DNA of 64,000 bases. It comes from Mariniphaga sp041684965 (GTDB lineage: Bacteria > Bacteroidota > Bacteroidia > Bacteroidales > Prolixibacteraceae). Under the pieces are notes generated by a model, which worked only from the letters and a program-made list of their open reading frames with translations, was not told the origin of the DNA and searched no databases. The translations under genes and the position numbers were made by a program. Shown here one piece after another: positions 27,755 to 36,635 of the stretch (position 1 is the first letter of the stretch; each line of letters begins with the position of its first letter). The stretch is from NCBI GenBank assembly GCA_041684965.1, contig JAWLGR010000013.1, positions 62,001-126,000 on the forward strand. The letters run 5' to 3'.

Positions 27755-28711
27755 TTAACTCACTTTTTGTTGCTCATTTGCAGGGATTACACGTTTAATC
27801 CGGTATGGCTTTTTATTCTGTGATTCAAAATAAGTTCGCATCTGAAGTTCTGCAATTATCCCGATGGTTATAAATTGAATGCCTCCCATTACCAGTAAAA
27901 AACCCAGCAAAAGTAAGGGTTTTCCCCAAATGTCATGACCGAAGATTTTTAGTACCAGCAGGTAGAGATTAATAATTACTCCAATTCCAAGTGTTACAAT
28001 ACCCAATCCTCCGAAAAAATGCATGGGGCGCTGGATATAATTTTTTAGAAAAAGCATCAGGAAAAGATCACTGATAACTTTGGAGGTGCGACTGAGATTG
28101 TACTTCGATGTACCAAATTGCCGGGGCCGGTGATTTACTTCCACCTGCGTTATACGCGTAGCTCCTTCCTGGGTTACCAGCACGGGGATAAACCGGTGTA
28201 ATTCGCCATAAATATGAATGCTTTTTATGGTTTCGTGTGTGAAAATTTTCAATGTACAGCCAAGATCCTTCATAGTAGTGCCGGTTGATTTCCGGATCAT
28301 ATAATTGGCAATTTTTGATGGAATTTTACGAAGAAATATCCCGTCTTTACGGTTGGAGCGTATCCCGGCTACCATATCCCATCCTTCATGCTCCATCAGA
28401 TGCAGCATTTTTGGAATATCAGCCGGATCATTCTGTAAGTCACCATCAAGCAATGCAATATATTCACCCCCGGCATAATCGATGCCTGCCTGTAGAGCAG
28501 AACTTTGTCCGTAATTGCGTTTCAGTTCTACCATTACAAATCGGTTATCATTTATTTTTAGAATTTCGGAGCGGGTCCCGTCAGTTGAACCATCGTCAAC
28601 TAAAATGGCCTCAAAATCAATATGATTCAATGATTTTATAATTTGTTCTGACAGAGGTTTAATATTAGGCTCTTCATTAAAAACACATACTACCAGTGAA
28701 AGTTTTTTCAT
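27755..28711 (-). CDS. Family 2 glycosyltransferase (GtrB/DPM1-like) with two C-terminal membrane helices
   Basis: The start 'MKKLSLVVCVFNEEPN' at 28711 is preferred over 28747 because GT2 proteins begin directly with this strand. 'VDDGSTDG' and 'LLDGDLQNDPAD' are the nucleotide/metal-binding motifs; 'HRPRQFGTSKYNL' is the usual third motif. Two hydrophobic helices (~230-255 and ~265-290) anchor it. Such enzymes transfer a sugar to undecaprenyl phosphate for envelope glycans. No partner flippase lies nearby. Confidence 0.92.
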   Translation of the reverse strand: MKKLSLVVCVFNEEPNIKPLSEQIIKSLNHIDFEAILVDDGSTDGTRSEILKINDNRFVMVELKRNYGQSSALQAGIDYAGGEYIALLDGDLQNDPADIPKMLHLMEHEGWDMVAGIRSNRKDGIFLRKIPSKIANYMIRKSTGTTMKDLGCTLKIFTHETIKSIHIYGELHRFIPVLVTQEGATRITQVEVNHRPRQFGTSKYNLSRTSKVISDLFLMLFLKNYIQRPMHFFGGLGIVTLGIGVIINLYLLVLKIFGHDIWGKPLLLLGFLLVMGGIQFITIGIIAELQMRTYFESQNKKPYRIKRVIPANEQQKVS

Positions 28712-29021
28712 TATTAAAGAAGTTGTTTTTGAAAAATTACAGAGCAAAGTTAATTAAATCCGATTCACAGTCTGTTTTTTCATTTATTTCAAAAGCATAA
28801 TAACCCGAAACGGACATCAATACGATACAATTTATTATTATTCAAATCTTCTTCTAAATTGTTGATGTTCTTTTTAATGAATATGTCCTTTCCTGAATTT
28901 CTACAGAAGTATTTATCATTCAATGAACTTAAAAAAGTAAATATCGAACATTCCATCAGTCGGCTTTGTTTTACTTAATCCGAATCTATAATTTATAAGT
29001 TCCGAATAGAAAACTCTACAA

Positions 29022-30560
29022 ATGAATAATTTTGATACAGGCATGTTAAGTCATACCAAAACAGAAGTTTCACCTTTCTCAAATTTCCTGGAAACTTTGA
29101 AGTCTAAAATACATAGAATATTTAATGATAAGAAAACGCATGATCAGCTAAGTCTTCAACGTGAGGTGCCAGCATCAACCCTGCGGGAAATTATGTCCGG
29201 GAATCCACTTTCAGTTGGAATTCCCCGTGAGTATGGAGGCAGGGGTGGATTGATGCATGAGAACATCGCCTTACTTTCCATGGCTTCATATGAATCCTTG
29301 CCCTTGTCACTTACCTTAGGTATTAACACCGCACTATTCTTACAACCTGTTGCCAAATATGCATCACACGAAGTAAAAGAAAAGGTTTTCAAACGGTTTC
29401 TCGAAGAAAAATCAATGGGGGGACTTATGATTACTGAACCGGGCTTTGGAAGTGATGCATTGAATATGCAAACCTATTTCACTGAAGAAAATGGTAATTA
29501 TCATATTAAAGGTAAGAAGCACTGGGCAGGGTTGTCGGGAATGGCTGATTTTTGGCTTTTAACAGCCAGGAAAAAAAATGAAAATGGGAATCTTCAGCGT
29601 GATATTGATTTTTTCATTTGCGATGTGCATGCACCCGGTCAGGAAATTGTAGTTGAAGAATACTTTAACAATCTGGGGCTTTATATGATTCCATACGGAA
29701 GGAATCACATTGATGTAAGGATACCTCCTGCCCATCGTTTGCAGCCCCACACTACAGGTGTAAAAATGATGCTCGACTTGTTGCACCGCAGCCGCATGAG
29801 CTTTCCTGGTCTGGGTATGGGATTTATTAAGCGTATGCTTGATGAGGCTATAACTCATAGCAAACAGCGGTTTGTCGGGGGGAAAAGCCTGTTTAATTAC
29901 GATCAGGTGCAACAGCGGTTATCGAAACTTCAGACATATTTTACCATTAGTTCAGCCATGTGTTCCAACAGCAGTGAAAAGGCAGGTATTGAAAATGATC
30001 TCGCATCTCATGGAATTGAAGCAAACGCAGTAAAGAGTGTAGTTACTGATATGATGCATGACGCAGCTCAGTCCTTGCTGCAACTTGTTGGAGCAAAAGC
30101 ATACCAGCTAAACCATATCGCCGGTCGGGGAACGGTTGACAGCAGGCCGTTTCAAATATTTGAGGGATCGAACGACATTTTATATGCACAAATTTCCGAA
30201 AGTATCCTGAAGCTGATGAAACGCACCAGGGAGACCAACTTGTTTCAGTTTTTGCATGGGTATGATCTTACCAATCGTGCATCAGAATACATTAAAGATC
30301 ATGTGAATTTTAATATTAACTTTCAGATGCCTCAGCGAAAGTTGGTTGAACTGGGAGAAATTGCAGGGAGAATTATCTCGTTAAATCAGGTACTTGTTCT
30401 TGCTGATAAAGGCTTTCGGGCAGATCTTACAGGAAATACCATCCATTTGCTACAGCAGGAAATTTCAAAGCTAATGGCTGGTTTTTCATTGAAAGGACAG
30501 TCGAAAGTAGTTGAAGAATATGAGGAAAACAGCTCATGGATGAATTTTGTAACCGGTTAA
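29022..30560 (+). CDS. Acyl-CoA dehydrogenase family protein
   Basis: The 512 residues show the family's three-part fold: N-terminal helices, the beta domain with 'GLMITEPGFGSDALNMQT' and 'IKGKKHWAGLSGMADF', and the C-terminal helical domain with 'RSRMSFPGLGMGFIKRM'. The catalytic Glu is in 'FQIFEGSNDILYAQ'. It oxidises an acyl-CoA with FAD. There is no electron-transfer flavoprotein gene adjacent. A C-terminal extension of about 110 residues follows the usual domain. Confidence 0.88.
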   Translation: MNNFDTGMLSHTKTEVSPFSNFLETLKSKIHRIFNDKKTHDQLSLQREVPASTLREIMSGNPLSVGIPREYGGRGGLMHENIALLSMASYESLPLSLTLGINTALFLQPVAKYASHEVKEKVFKRFLEEKSMGGLMITEPGFGSDALNMQTYFTEENGNYHIKGKKHWAGLSGMADFWLLTARKKNENGNLQRDIDFFICDVHAPGQEIVVEEYFNNLGLYMIPYGRNHIDVRIPPAHRLQPHTTGVKMMLDLLHRSRMSFPGLGMGFIKRMLDEAITHSKQRFVGGKSLFNYDQVQQRLSKLQTYFTISSAMCSNSSEKAGIENDLASHGIEANAVKSVVTDMMHDAAQSLLQLVGAKAYQLNHIAGRGTVDSRPFQIFEGSNDILYAQISESILKLMKRTRETNLFQFLHGYDLTNRASEYIKDHVNFNINFQMPQRKLVELGEIAGRIISLNQVLVLADKGFRADLTGNTIHLLQQEISKLMAGFSLKGQSKVVEEYEENSSWMNFVTG

Positions 30561-30600
30561 AAATATTCTGGAACTAATAAATGGGATAGAAGATAGAATA

Positions 30601-30629
30601 ATTTTCTTCCTTATTTTAAGGAAGAAAAT
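30601..30629. terminator. Bidirectional intrinsic terminator between convergent genes
   Basis: A 12-bp perfect stem, ATTTTCTTCCTT (30601-30612) and AAGGAAGAAAAT (30618-30629), is extended by AT-rich flanks. It lies between the acyl-CoA dehydrogenase gene and the small minus-strand gene, serving both. Confidence 0.75.
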
Positions 30630-30652
30630 TAATATTCTATTCAAAAATTTAA

Positions 30653-30826
30653 TTATAATTTTCTGAAATTATATTTGGATACATACCGTTCTCTGGCTTT
30701 TTGTGGATCTTCGTCAACTGCAATGTAGATTCTGGTGCGGAGATCAATTACAACTTCCTGTAGATTACTAAGATCCGGTGATTTGAAATTGTTTTGTTTT
30801 TTCTCAAACATGTGTGTATTTCTCAT
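30653..30826 (-). CDS. Small unannotated protein (57 residues)
   Basis: An ATG at 30826 opens a 57-codon frame, 'MRNTHMFEKKQNNFKS...' to '...RERYVSKYNFRKL', ending TAA at 30653. A second ATG five codons on gives 52 residues. Composition is protein-like: a hydrophobic 'LQEVVIDLRTRIYIAVDED' core and charged ends, with two likely helices. It has its own terminator. I recognise no family; possibly a small DNA- or protein-binding factor. Confidence 0.55.
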   Translation of the reverse strand: MRNTHMFEKKQNNFKSPDLSNLQEVVIDLRTRIYIAVDEDPQKARERYVSKYNFRKL

Positions 30827-30881
30827 TATTTTTATAATTATATATTACGTATTTCTTAAATGATTTTATTCGATTAGATTG

Positions 30882-30889
30882 TATATTTG
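30882..30889 (+). promoter_or_regulatory. Candidate -7 box upstream of the cold-shock gene
   Basis: TATATTTG matches TAnnTTTG. It would give a 5' leader of about 100 nt, which is typical for cold-shock genes. No clear -33 TTG is present. Confidence 0.4.
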
Positions 30890-30994
30890 TTTCTTTTTGG
30901 TTATGGCGGTAGACAAATATACATTAATTATTTGAAAATCTGTGTAATTTACAATAATAATGCCTATCTTGCGGCTGTTATTAAAATTAATTTT

Positions 30995-31186
30995 ATGTAT
31001 AAAGGAACAGTGAAGTTCTTTAATGAGGCAAAAGGTTTTGGATTCATTAAAGATTCTGACTCTACAAAAGAGTATTTCGTCCATTCTAACGGTTTAAAAG
31101 ATAGCATTCGTGAGGATGATGAAGTAACTTTTGAATTGGAGGAAGGAAGAAAAGGTTTGAATGCGGTTAATGTTAAGCTAACTTAG
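30995..31186 (+). CDS. Cold-shock domain protein
   Basis: The 63-residue protein begins at 30995 ('MYKGTVKFFNEAKGFGFI'). A longer frame from 30887 would add 36 non-homologous residues. RNP1 'KGFGFIKD' and RNP2 'EYFVHSN' are intact, followed by 'VTFELEEGRKGLNAVNVKL'. It binds single-stranded RNA and DNA in an OB fold. It is monocistronic with a strong terminator. Confidence 0.95.
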   Translation: MYKGTVKFFNEAKGFGFIKDSDSTKEYFVHSNGLKDSIREDDEVTFELEEGRKGLNAVNVKLT

Positions 31187-31220
31187 TTTAGTTGAAAAAA
31201 TATCATTACCAGTAAAGATT

Positions 31221-31251
31221 AAATCCCGCCACAGGCGGGATTTATTTTTTT
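31221..31251 (+). terminator. Intrinsic terminator of the cold-shock gene
   Basis: AAATCCCGCC (31221-31230) and GGCGGGATTT (31234-31243) form a perfect 10-bp stem with an ACA loop, then a T-run. Confidence 0.92.
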
Positions 31252-31256
31252 AGGTA

Positions 31257-32690
31257 CTAATCAACTCGTCCCGGCGCTCTACGGTCCGAACCCGGGTTTC
31301 CGGTAAGATTATCCCCCAGTTCTTGACGCGCCCCTGATGCAATTTCTTCAAGTCGCTTCACAATTTCAGGATAATATTCTATCAGGTTATAGTCTTCCCC
31401 GGGATCCCTGCGCAGGTCAAACAATGCTGCTTCATGGGAGTGGTTTTCATTTACCTTTCCTGGCTGTCCGTCGTTTCCTGGTTCGAAACCCACATAGGTA
31501 CGGCCCGGATGAGGAAATACCAGCTTCCAGGAACCATCCTGAACAGCCTGAAGGTTGTTTTGCCGGTAATAATACCAGAAGGATTTACGTGGTGGTTCTG
31601 TAATCTCACCTTTGATTAAATTCAATAAGCTTATTCCGTCAATCTTTTGTTCAGGAAGCGGTGCTCCGGCAATTTCTGCAATTGTAGGAAGGATATCCAT
31701 CCCGGCAACCAGGTTATTATCTACTGTGCCGGGTGATATAACCCCTTTCCAAAGCATCAGGCATGGAACCCGCTGACCGCCTTCAAAGGTAGTGCCTTTC
31801 CCTTCTCTAAGACCACCTGTACTTCCCGCATGATTACCATAGTTAATCCATGGACCGTTGTCTGAAGTAAAGATAAGAAGTGTATTTTCATCCAGGCCTG
31901 TTTCTTCCAGCTTTTGAATGATTTGTCCGACACTCCAGTCGATTTCCATCATCACATCCCCATAAAGTCCTTGCTTTGATTTGCCTTCAAATTTTTCTGA
32001 AACAAAAAGCGGAACATGCGGCATAGGATGAGCAAGATATATAAAAAAAGGTTGTTGTTGGTTTTTGTCTATAAAATTGAGGGTGCGTTCGGTGAACCAG
32101 GTAGTAAATTGTTTTTGATCTTCGGGTGTAACAGCAGGATTTACAATGGTTTCATTTTCAAACAGCGGTAAGTCAGGGAAGAGATGAGACCCTCCGGGGT
32201 GAAATGGCCACATGTCATTCGAATATGGGATTCCATAAAATTCATCAAACCCATGGCGGGTGGGCAGAAATTTTTCCTGTACTCCCAGATGCCACTTTCC
32301 AAAAATAGCAGTAGTGTAATTTTTTTTCTTTAGCACTTCTGCAATGGTTTCTTCTTCTGCAGAAATACCAACCTTTGAAGCTGGTCCCAGGGCACCTGCA
32401 AGACCAATCCTGTTGGGATAGCAACCCGTTAATAACCCTGCACGCGAGGCGGTGCAAACGGCCTGCGGGGCATAATACCGGGAAAAGAATAATCCCTGGG
32501 ATGCCATCTGATCCAGGTTGGGTGTTTGATAACCAATAGCTCCTGTTGATGCTAAATCTCCAAAGCCCATATCATCAAGATAGACGACAATAAAGTTTAC
32601 CGGCTTTTCCTGTTGTGTGTTTTTGTTGCATGAATTTAGTAGCAATAGCAGGAGGATAACTGCCATAGATAAAAAGGTTCCTGGTTTCAT
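31257..32690 (-). CDS. Lipoprotein sulfatase, Cys-type (S1 family)
   Basis: A lipobox 'LLNSC' (Cys21) predicts a lipoprotein. Calcium ligands Asp39-Asp40 are in 'VYLDDMGFGD'. The formylglycine site is Cys79 in C-T-A-S-R-A-G-L-L-T-G, where the usual Pro is Ala, a permitted variant. 'FTSDNGPW' supplies the later metal ligands and 'KWHLG' an active-site Lys/His pair. It should remove sulfate esters from sugars at the cell surface or in the periplasm after activation by the maturase at 17 kb. Confidence 0.92.
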   Translation of the reverse strand: MKPGTFLSMAVILLLLLLNSCNKNTQQEKPVNFIVVYLDDMGFGDLASTGAIGYQTPNLDQMASQGLFFSRYYAPQAVCTASRAGLLTGCYPNRIGLAGALGPASKVGISAEEETIAEVLKKKNYTTAIFGKWHLGVQEKFLPTRHGFDEFYGIPYSNDMWPFHPGGSHLFPDLPLFENETIVNPAVTPEDQKQFTTWFTERTLNFIDKNQQQPFFIYLAHPMPHVPLFVSEKFEGKSKQGLYGDVMMEIDWSVGQIIQKLEETGLDENTLLIFTSDNGPWINYGNHAGSTGGLREGKGTTFEGGQRVPCLMLWKGVISPGTVDNNLVAGMDILPTIAEIAGAPLPEQKIDGISLLNLIKGEITEPPRKSFWYYYRQNNLQAVQDGSWKLVFPHPGRTYVGFEPGNDGQPGKVNENHSHEAALFDLRRDPGEDYNLIEYYPEIVKRLEEIASGARQELGDNLTGNPGSDRRAPGRVD

Positions 32691-32766
32691 TCGTTTATCT
32701 TTTTATTATTGAACGACTTTTAGGTGAATATCTGTTAATCACCGGAAAAATTTTCTTAAATATGAC

Positions 32767-32810
32767 AAAAAAAAAGGACTTCATCAGGTATTTTATCCTT
32801 TTGAAGTCCT
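32767..32810 (-). terminator. Intrinsic terminator of the OmpA-type lipoprotein gene
   Basis: On the minus strand AGGACTTCA (32810-32802) pairs with TGAAGTCCT (32783-32775), followed by nine T. It lies 30 bp after the stop of the OmpA gene. Confidence 0.85.
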
Positions 32811-32838
32811 CCTGTTACCTATTTTTACATATTCTGCT

Positions 32839-33504
32839 TTACAATTCGCCTTTTTCGGCAGCTTCTTTCAGGTTTTCATCGGCTATGATACCGATTTCCA
32901 CTCTCCGGTTAAGTCGTCTGCCCTCGGCAGTAGAATTATCAGCAACAGGTAAGCTTTTTCCATGGCCTGATTCTGTAATGCGGTTGGCAGTTATTCCCAG
33001 TGAACGAAGATGAGTAGCAACTGATCTGGCTCTGCGTTCCGATAAAGTCTGGTTGTAACTGTCGGAACCGGTACTGTCGGTATGGCCGTCTACCTTGATT
33101 TTTGTATCCGGATAATTTTGAAGAACATTGGCCATTGATTTCAGTTCTTCCTTAGCCACCGGCTTCAGATCATAGGAATCAATTTCAAATAGTATGCCCG
33201 ACTCCATTGTAATCTGTATCCCTTCGCCAACACGTTCCACTTTTGCATTTTCCAGCTCCTTTTCCAGCTCTTCCGCCTGCTTGTCCATGTATTTTCCAAT
33301 TAGTGCACCGGCTGTTCCTCCAACAGCTGCACCAATAATGGCACCAGTGGCTGTGTTGTTTGACCGGCTTCCAATGATTCCCCCGATTGCTGCTCCGGCA
33401 CCACTGCCAATAGCACCACCTTTTAGCGTTTTCGATGCATTGCATCCTGAAAATACCAACGCACTGCACAATGCGAAGACAACGAAAGTTGATTTTGTTT
33501 TCAT
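32839..33504 (-). CDS. OmpA-family lipoprotein with glycine zipper
   Basis: The lipobox is 'LVFSGC' (Cys20). Residues 28-75 form a glycine-zipper segment ('GGAIGSGAGAAIGGIIGS', 'GAIIGAAVGGTAGALIG'). A short coiled coil follows, then an OmpA_C domain (~105-205) with 'KIKVDGHTDSTGSDSYNQTL' and 'RRLNRRVEI', which binds peptidoglycan diaminopimelate. It links the outer membrane to murein. A single-gene transcript with its own terminator. Confidence 0.93.
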   Translation of the reverse strand: MKTKSTFVVFALCSALVFSGCNASKTLKGGAIGSGAGAAIGGIIGSRSNNTATGAIIGAAVGGTAGALIGKYMDKQAEELEKELENAKVERVGEGIQITMESGILFEIDSYDLKPVAKEELKSMANVLQNYPDTKIKVDGHTDSTGSDSYNQTLSERRARSVATHLRSLGITANRITESGHGKSLPVADNSTAEGRRLNRRVEIGIIADENLKEAAEKGEL

Positions 33505-33827
33505 TTTGTTTTTAAAGACAGTTTAATAATAATATTAATTGAACTCAAAGCATCACAATGAAATAAATTCATGAGATATAATTCACAAGCTATAACACAA
33601 TTTATGCCATTTCTGGTTGTTTGTTAGAATGAAATGGACTTTCCTGCCCCGGTAATTCCAGGAAATTTTAATGATTCAAATGGTTAATAATTTTTCCTGT
33701 ATATATTTTCTTTCCGGATTATTTTATGAAAACAGCATTGGGTCCGTTTCCTCATGCAACTGCGACTCTGAAACAGGTTGTAAAGTTGTTGTTTACAGTT
33801 TCATGCGGGCATGATGGTATAATTTAA
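33505..33827. other. Intergenic region without a recognisable gene
   Basis: These 323 bp carry no convincing gene. A 33-codon frame begins at about 33726 on the plus strand but has no ribosome-binding site or recognisable content. The OmpA gene promoter should lie near 33520-33560. Confidence 0.5.
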
Positions 33828-34697
33828 TTATTTCAAAGCAGCTAATTGATTTCTCAAAGCATTCATGGCTACCGGTAATTGAGTTTCAAAATCTTCCCAT
33901 CTGCTTTCAATTGACATTCTGCCCCTGTAATTTGCATTTTTAAGTGCCTGCAGGTAGGGTGTAAAATCTTCATTATGGGTACCCGGAGCTGCCCGGCCTT
34001 CCTTTTCGGCAATGTGGGTGTGGTGAATCAAATGACCATACTTCACAATGCTTTCAGGTCCCTCACCGTCCATTAACATGTGGTAGATGTCAGCCAACAG
34101 TCTAAAATTCGGATGATTTACTTCTTCAACTATCTCTCCGCCTTCAATAACAGAATTTATAAAATTACACTCCCTGGTATTTAGGGGTTCCAGCACAACC
34201 ACAACATTGTATTTTGCTGCAACAGGTGCCATCCGGCTACACAATTCAACAAACTGCCTGCGGGCTTCTTTCGGTGAAAATCCCTCTGGAATCGACCGTG
34301 AGCCTCCACTCCCGAAAACAATATGTTCCACACCTGCTTTTTGCGAACGACGAAATGCTGTTTCCATATAGTCCAGGATTTCCGGATGCACTGCATCAGG
34401 ACCTACGCTTTTCATACTCCCCGGAATAAAAAGGTTGCATGCTTTTGGCTGAATAGCATTGGTGGAAGCTTTTTGCAAAATTTCATTAAATTCTTCCTCG
34501 CTTTTAGCAGGCATCAAAAAACCACCTACACTTTCCTCAATATAAGAATAGGAATGGCTGGCCAGCAAATCGGCATTGGAAATGTTGGTGCAAACTCCTA
34601 TTTCTGATAAAAAGTTATCAGACTTTGTAAAGTTGCACGATGAATAAAGTAAAATCAGAGAAGAAAACATAATTGTGAAAACTAATTTTTTTGTCAT
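33828..34697 (-). CDS. Lipoprotein sugar isomerase/epimerase-like TIM barrel
   Basis: A lipobox 'LLYSSC' (Cys21) precedes a xylose-isomerase-like TIM barrel. The four metal ligands of the family can be followed: Glu in 'VVLEPLN', Asp in 'LLADIYHM', His in 'IHHTHIAEKEG', Glu in 'MSIESRWED'. Export as a lipoprotein is unusual for cytoplasmic sugar-phosphate isomerases but common in Bacteroidota catabolic loci, where such proteins act on oxidised sugars made by Gfo/Idh/MocA enzymes. Three of those lie 4-9 kb upstream on the same strand. Exact reaction unknown. Confidence 0.85.
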   Translation of the reverse strand: MTKKLVFTIMFSSLILLYSSCNFTKSDNFLSEIGVCTNISNADLLASHSYSYIEESVGGFLMPAKSEEEFNEILQKASTNAIQPKACNLFIPGSMKSVGPDAVHPEILDYMETAFRRSQKAGVEHIVFGSGGSRSIPEGFSPKEARRQFVELCSRMAPVAAKYNVVVVLEPLNTRECNFINSVIEGGEIVEEVNHPNFRLLADIYHMLMDGEGPESIVKYGHLIHHTHIAEKEGRAAPGTHNEDFTPYLQALKNANYRGRMSIESRWEDFETQLPVAMNALRNQLAALK

Positions 34698-34883
34698 AAA
34701 GTATGTATTAAATAGTTAATCAATGTTGCCGGTAATCAATATAAAACTTAACAGCTCCGGACTTTCCTGCAGCACAGCTCTTGAATGCAATCATTAACCA
34801 AAAAGGAACCATAAATATTCTCTTCAGCAACTATTCTTGCGAATAAGAATACACCTGAAACAATACTGTATGTATATTTGAAT

Positions 34884-36254
34884 CTAATCTTTTTGCCTGT
34901 CATCTTTTTTGAAGCTTTCCAATAGGTTGAGCATGTATTTTGTTTTTTCCGGCATTGAATTGCTTAAGTCGCGGTTTTCCCTGAAATCATTTTCTAAATT
35001 GAATAATTCAACCTTGTTGTTGTTCTGATGAACAAGTAATTTCCAGTTTCCTTCTCTCACTGCAAATGCTTGTCCTGTTTTCCAATACATCCGGCGTTCA
35101 TTTAACGTATTGGGTTTATCAGTTAAAACGTGACCTATATCCTTTCCGTCAATATTTAGCTGTTGTAAATTCTTTTCATATCCGAGCAAATTGCAGAGCG
35201 TTGGTAACCAGTCGGCAATATGCACCGGTGTGTTGGTCATCCCCGGTTTTATTTTCCCCGGCCAGTTAATAAATGCCGGCACCCGGATGCCTCCTTCATA
35301 TAAATCCGTTTTCCAACCGCGCAGGGGATAATTATTTCCAAGTACATCGTGGGGTTTATCTGCATATTTTCCCCTGTATTCGGTAATGCCGTGCCAACTG
35401 TGCTGCCCACCGTTGTCGCTTGTGAAAATAATCAATGTATTTTCACGCTTTCCGCTACGCTCCAATGCATCGATAATTTTACCAATCCGGTCATCCATAT
35501 GGGTAACACTTGCTGCAAACAATTTTCGTGAAGGAAACATTTCCACATTGTTGTAAACCGACATCCATTCATCCGGTTCCTCCAGCGGATAATGCGGTAC
35601 ATGGTGGGCTAAATACAGGAAAAACGGAGTGTTTCGCTTTTCTTCTATAATTCTGATTGCTTCAGTTGTAAGAAGATCTGTAACATGGCCTTCTTCATCG
35701 AGGTATTCATCGTTACGGTGCCACGACCTTCTGTCAGTTAATTCTGTTTCCGTTTTGTACTCGTGGGTATAGGGATCAATTTGTCCGTCGAAGTACCCGT
35801 AGGAAGATTGAAACCCGTATTTCAGCGGGGTATAAGGAGGAGATCCTAAATGCCATTTGCCTGCAATAGCAGTGAAATAACCATTCTCATTAAGTATGGA
35901 TGCCAGGGTGGGATCCCCCAGATCGATAACTTCTCCGTAATCTGGTCCGGTAACGCCATACCTGCTGGGAAATTTTCCTGTCATGAGGCTTACGCGGGTA
36001 GGAGTGCAGGTGGGCATCACATAATATTGATTAAAACGCAGGCCCGCATTAGCCAATTTATCAATGTTCGGGGTTTTGATTTCCGACCCATGGTAACCTA
36101 CATCGCTCCAGCCCAAATCATCCGGAATAATCACAATAATATTGGGCTTGTCAGCCGTTTGCTTTACTTCATTTTTGCTCTCACTGCTGCCCCCGGAGAA
36201 TGACATTAATCCAACCAGGGGAAGACCTATAAGTTTATGAGAATTGAATTTCAT
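34884..36254 (-). CDS. Sulfatase, Cys-type (S1 family), with altered lipobox
   Basis: Calcium ligands Asp45-Asp46 ('IIPDDLGWSD') and formylglycine precursor Cys83 in 'PTCTPTRVSLMTG' define an S1 arylsulfatase. 'GKWHLG' and 'FTSDNGGQHSW' complete the site. The N-terminus reads 'LPLVGLMSFSGGSSESKN': the position where a lipoprotein would carry Cys is Gly (GGC instead of a TGC codon), so lipidation appears lost and the protein may be released or only signal-anchored. It is 185 bp upstream of the isomerase-like gene on the same strand. Confidence 0.9.
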   Translation of the reverse strand: MKFNSHKLIGLPLVGLMSFSGGSSESKNEVKQTADKPNIIVIIPDDLGWSDVGYHGSEIKTPNIDKLANAGLRFNQYYVMPTCTPTRVSLMTGKFPSRYGVTGPDYGEVIDLGDPTLASILNENGYFTAIAGKWHLGSPPYTPLKYGFQSSYGYFDGQIDPYTHEYKTETELTDRRSWHRNDEYLDEEGHVTDLLTTEAIRIIEEKRNTPFFLYLAHHVPHYPLEEPDEWMSVYNNVEMFPSRKLFAASVTHMDDRIGKIIDALERSGKRENTLIIFTSDNGGQHSWHGITEYRGKYADKPHDVLGNNYPLRGWKTDLYEGGIRVPAFINWPGKIKPGMTNTPVHIADWLPTLCNLLGYEKNLQQLNIDGKDIGHVLTDKPNTLNERRMYWKTGQAFAVREGNWKLLVHQNNNKVELFNLENDFRENRDLSNSMPEKTKYMLNLLESFKKDDRQKD

Positions 36255-36635
36255 ATGGTTTAAAATTGTAAATTTTCAATGGCATTATATGCCTGCCTTT
36301 TGCGGTAGACAAAGAGTCTGCATGTCCCGATAGCTGTCGGGATATTAATCTTCTGTTTGTGTTACATACCGCTCATGCTCATTTTATATTGTAATATTAA
36401 TTAATAGCCTCGAATCGCATCGAAACAATCAATTGGAATGGAACGCAGGACATTGTGCCGATACTTTCTCCCGTTTCCTGGTTTTTCCTCATGTGAAAAT
36501 CAATTATTCATTACTGTACAAAGAAAGAACGGGCTTCCGGAATTGCCATTTTCATGGTTTTAACTTTTACTGATGATGGCTTTTATGGTTATTAAGTAAT
36601 ATTTATGTACACATCTTATTTTGAAATTATAGAGT
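36255..36635. other. Intergenic region between two sulfatase genes
   Basis: No gene is seen in these 381 bp. It contains the palindrome at 36325-36342. The rest is AT-rich and probably holds the promoter of the 34.9-36.3 kb sulfatase gene. Confidence 0.5.
36325..36342. repeat. Short palindromic element TCCCGATAGCTGTCGGGA
   Basis: TCCCGA and TCGGGA flank TAGCTG. Similar TCCCGATAGCTATCGGGA palindromes are known to me as dispersed elements in Bacteroidota genomes, but that is recollection, not a search. It lies 70 bp upstream of the sulfatase start at 36254. Confidence 0.55.

Noticed and set aside
33726..33827. 33-codon plus-strand frame in the gap before the isomerase-like gene
   Set aside because: No Shine-Dalgarno-like or promoter signal and nothing recognisable in the peptide.
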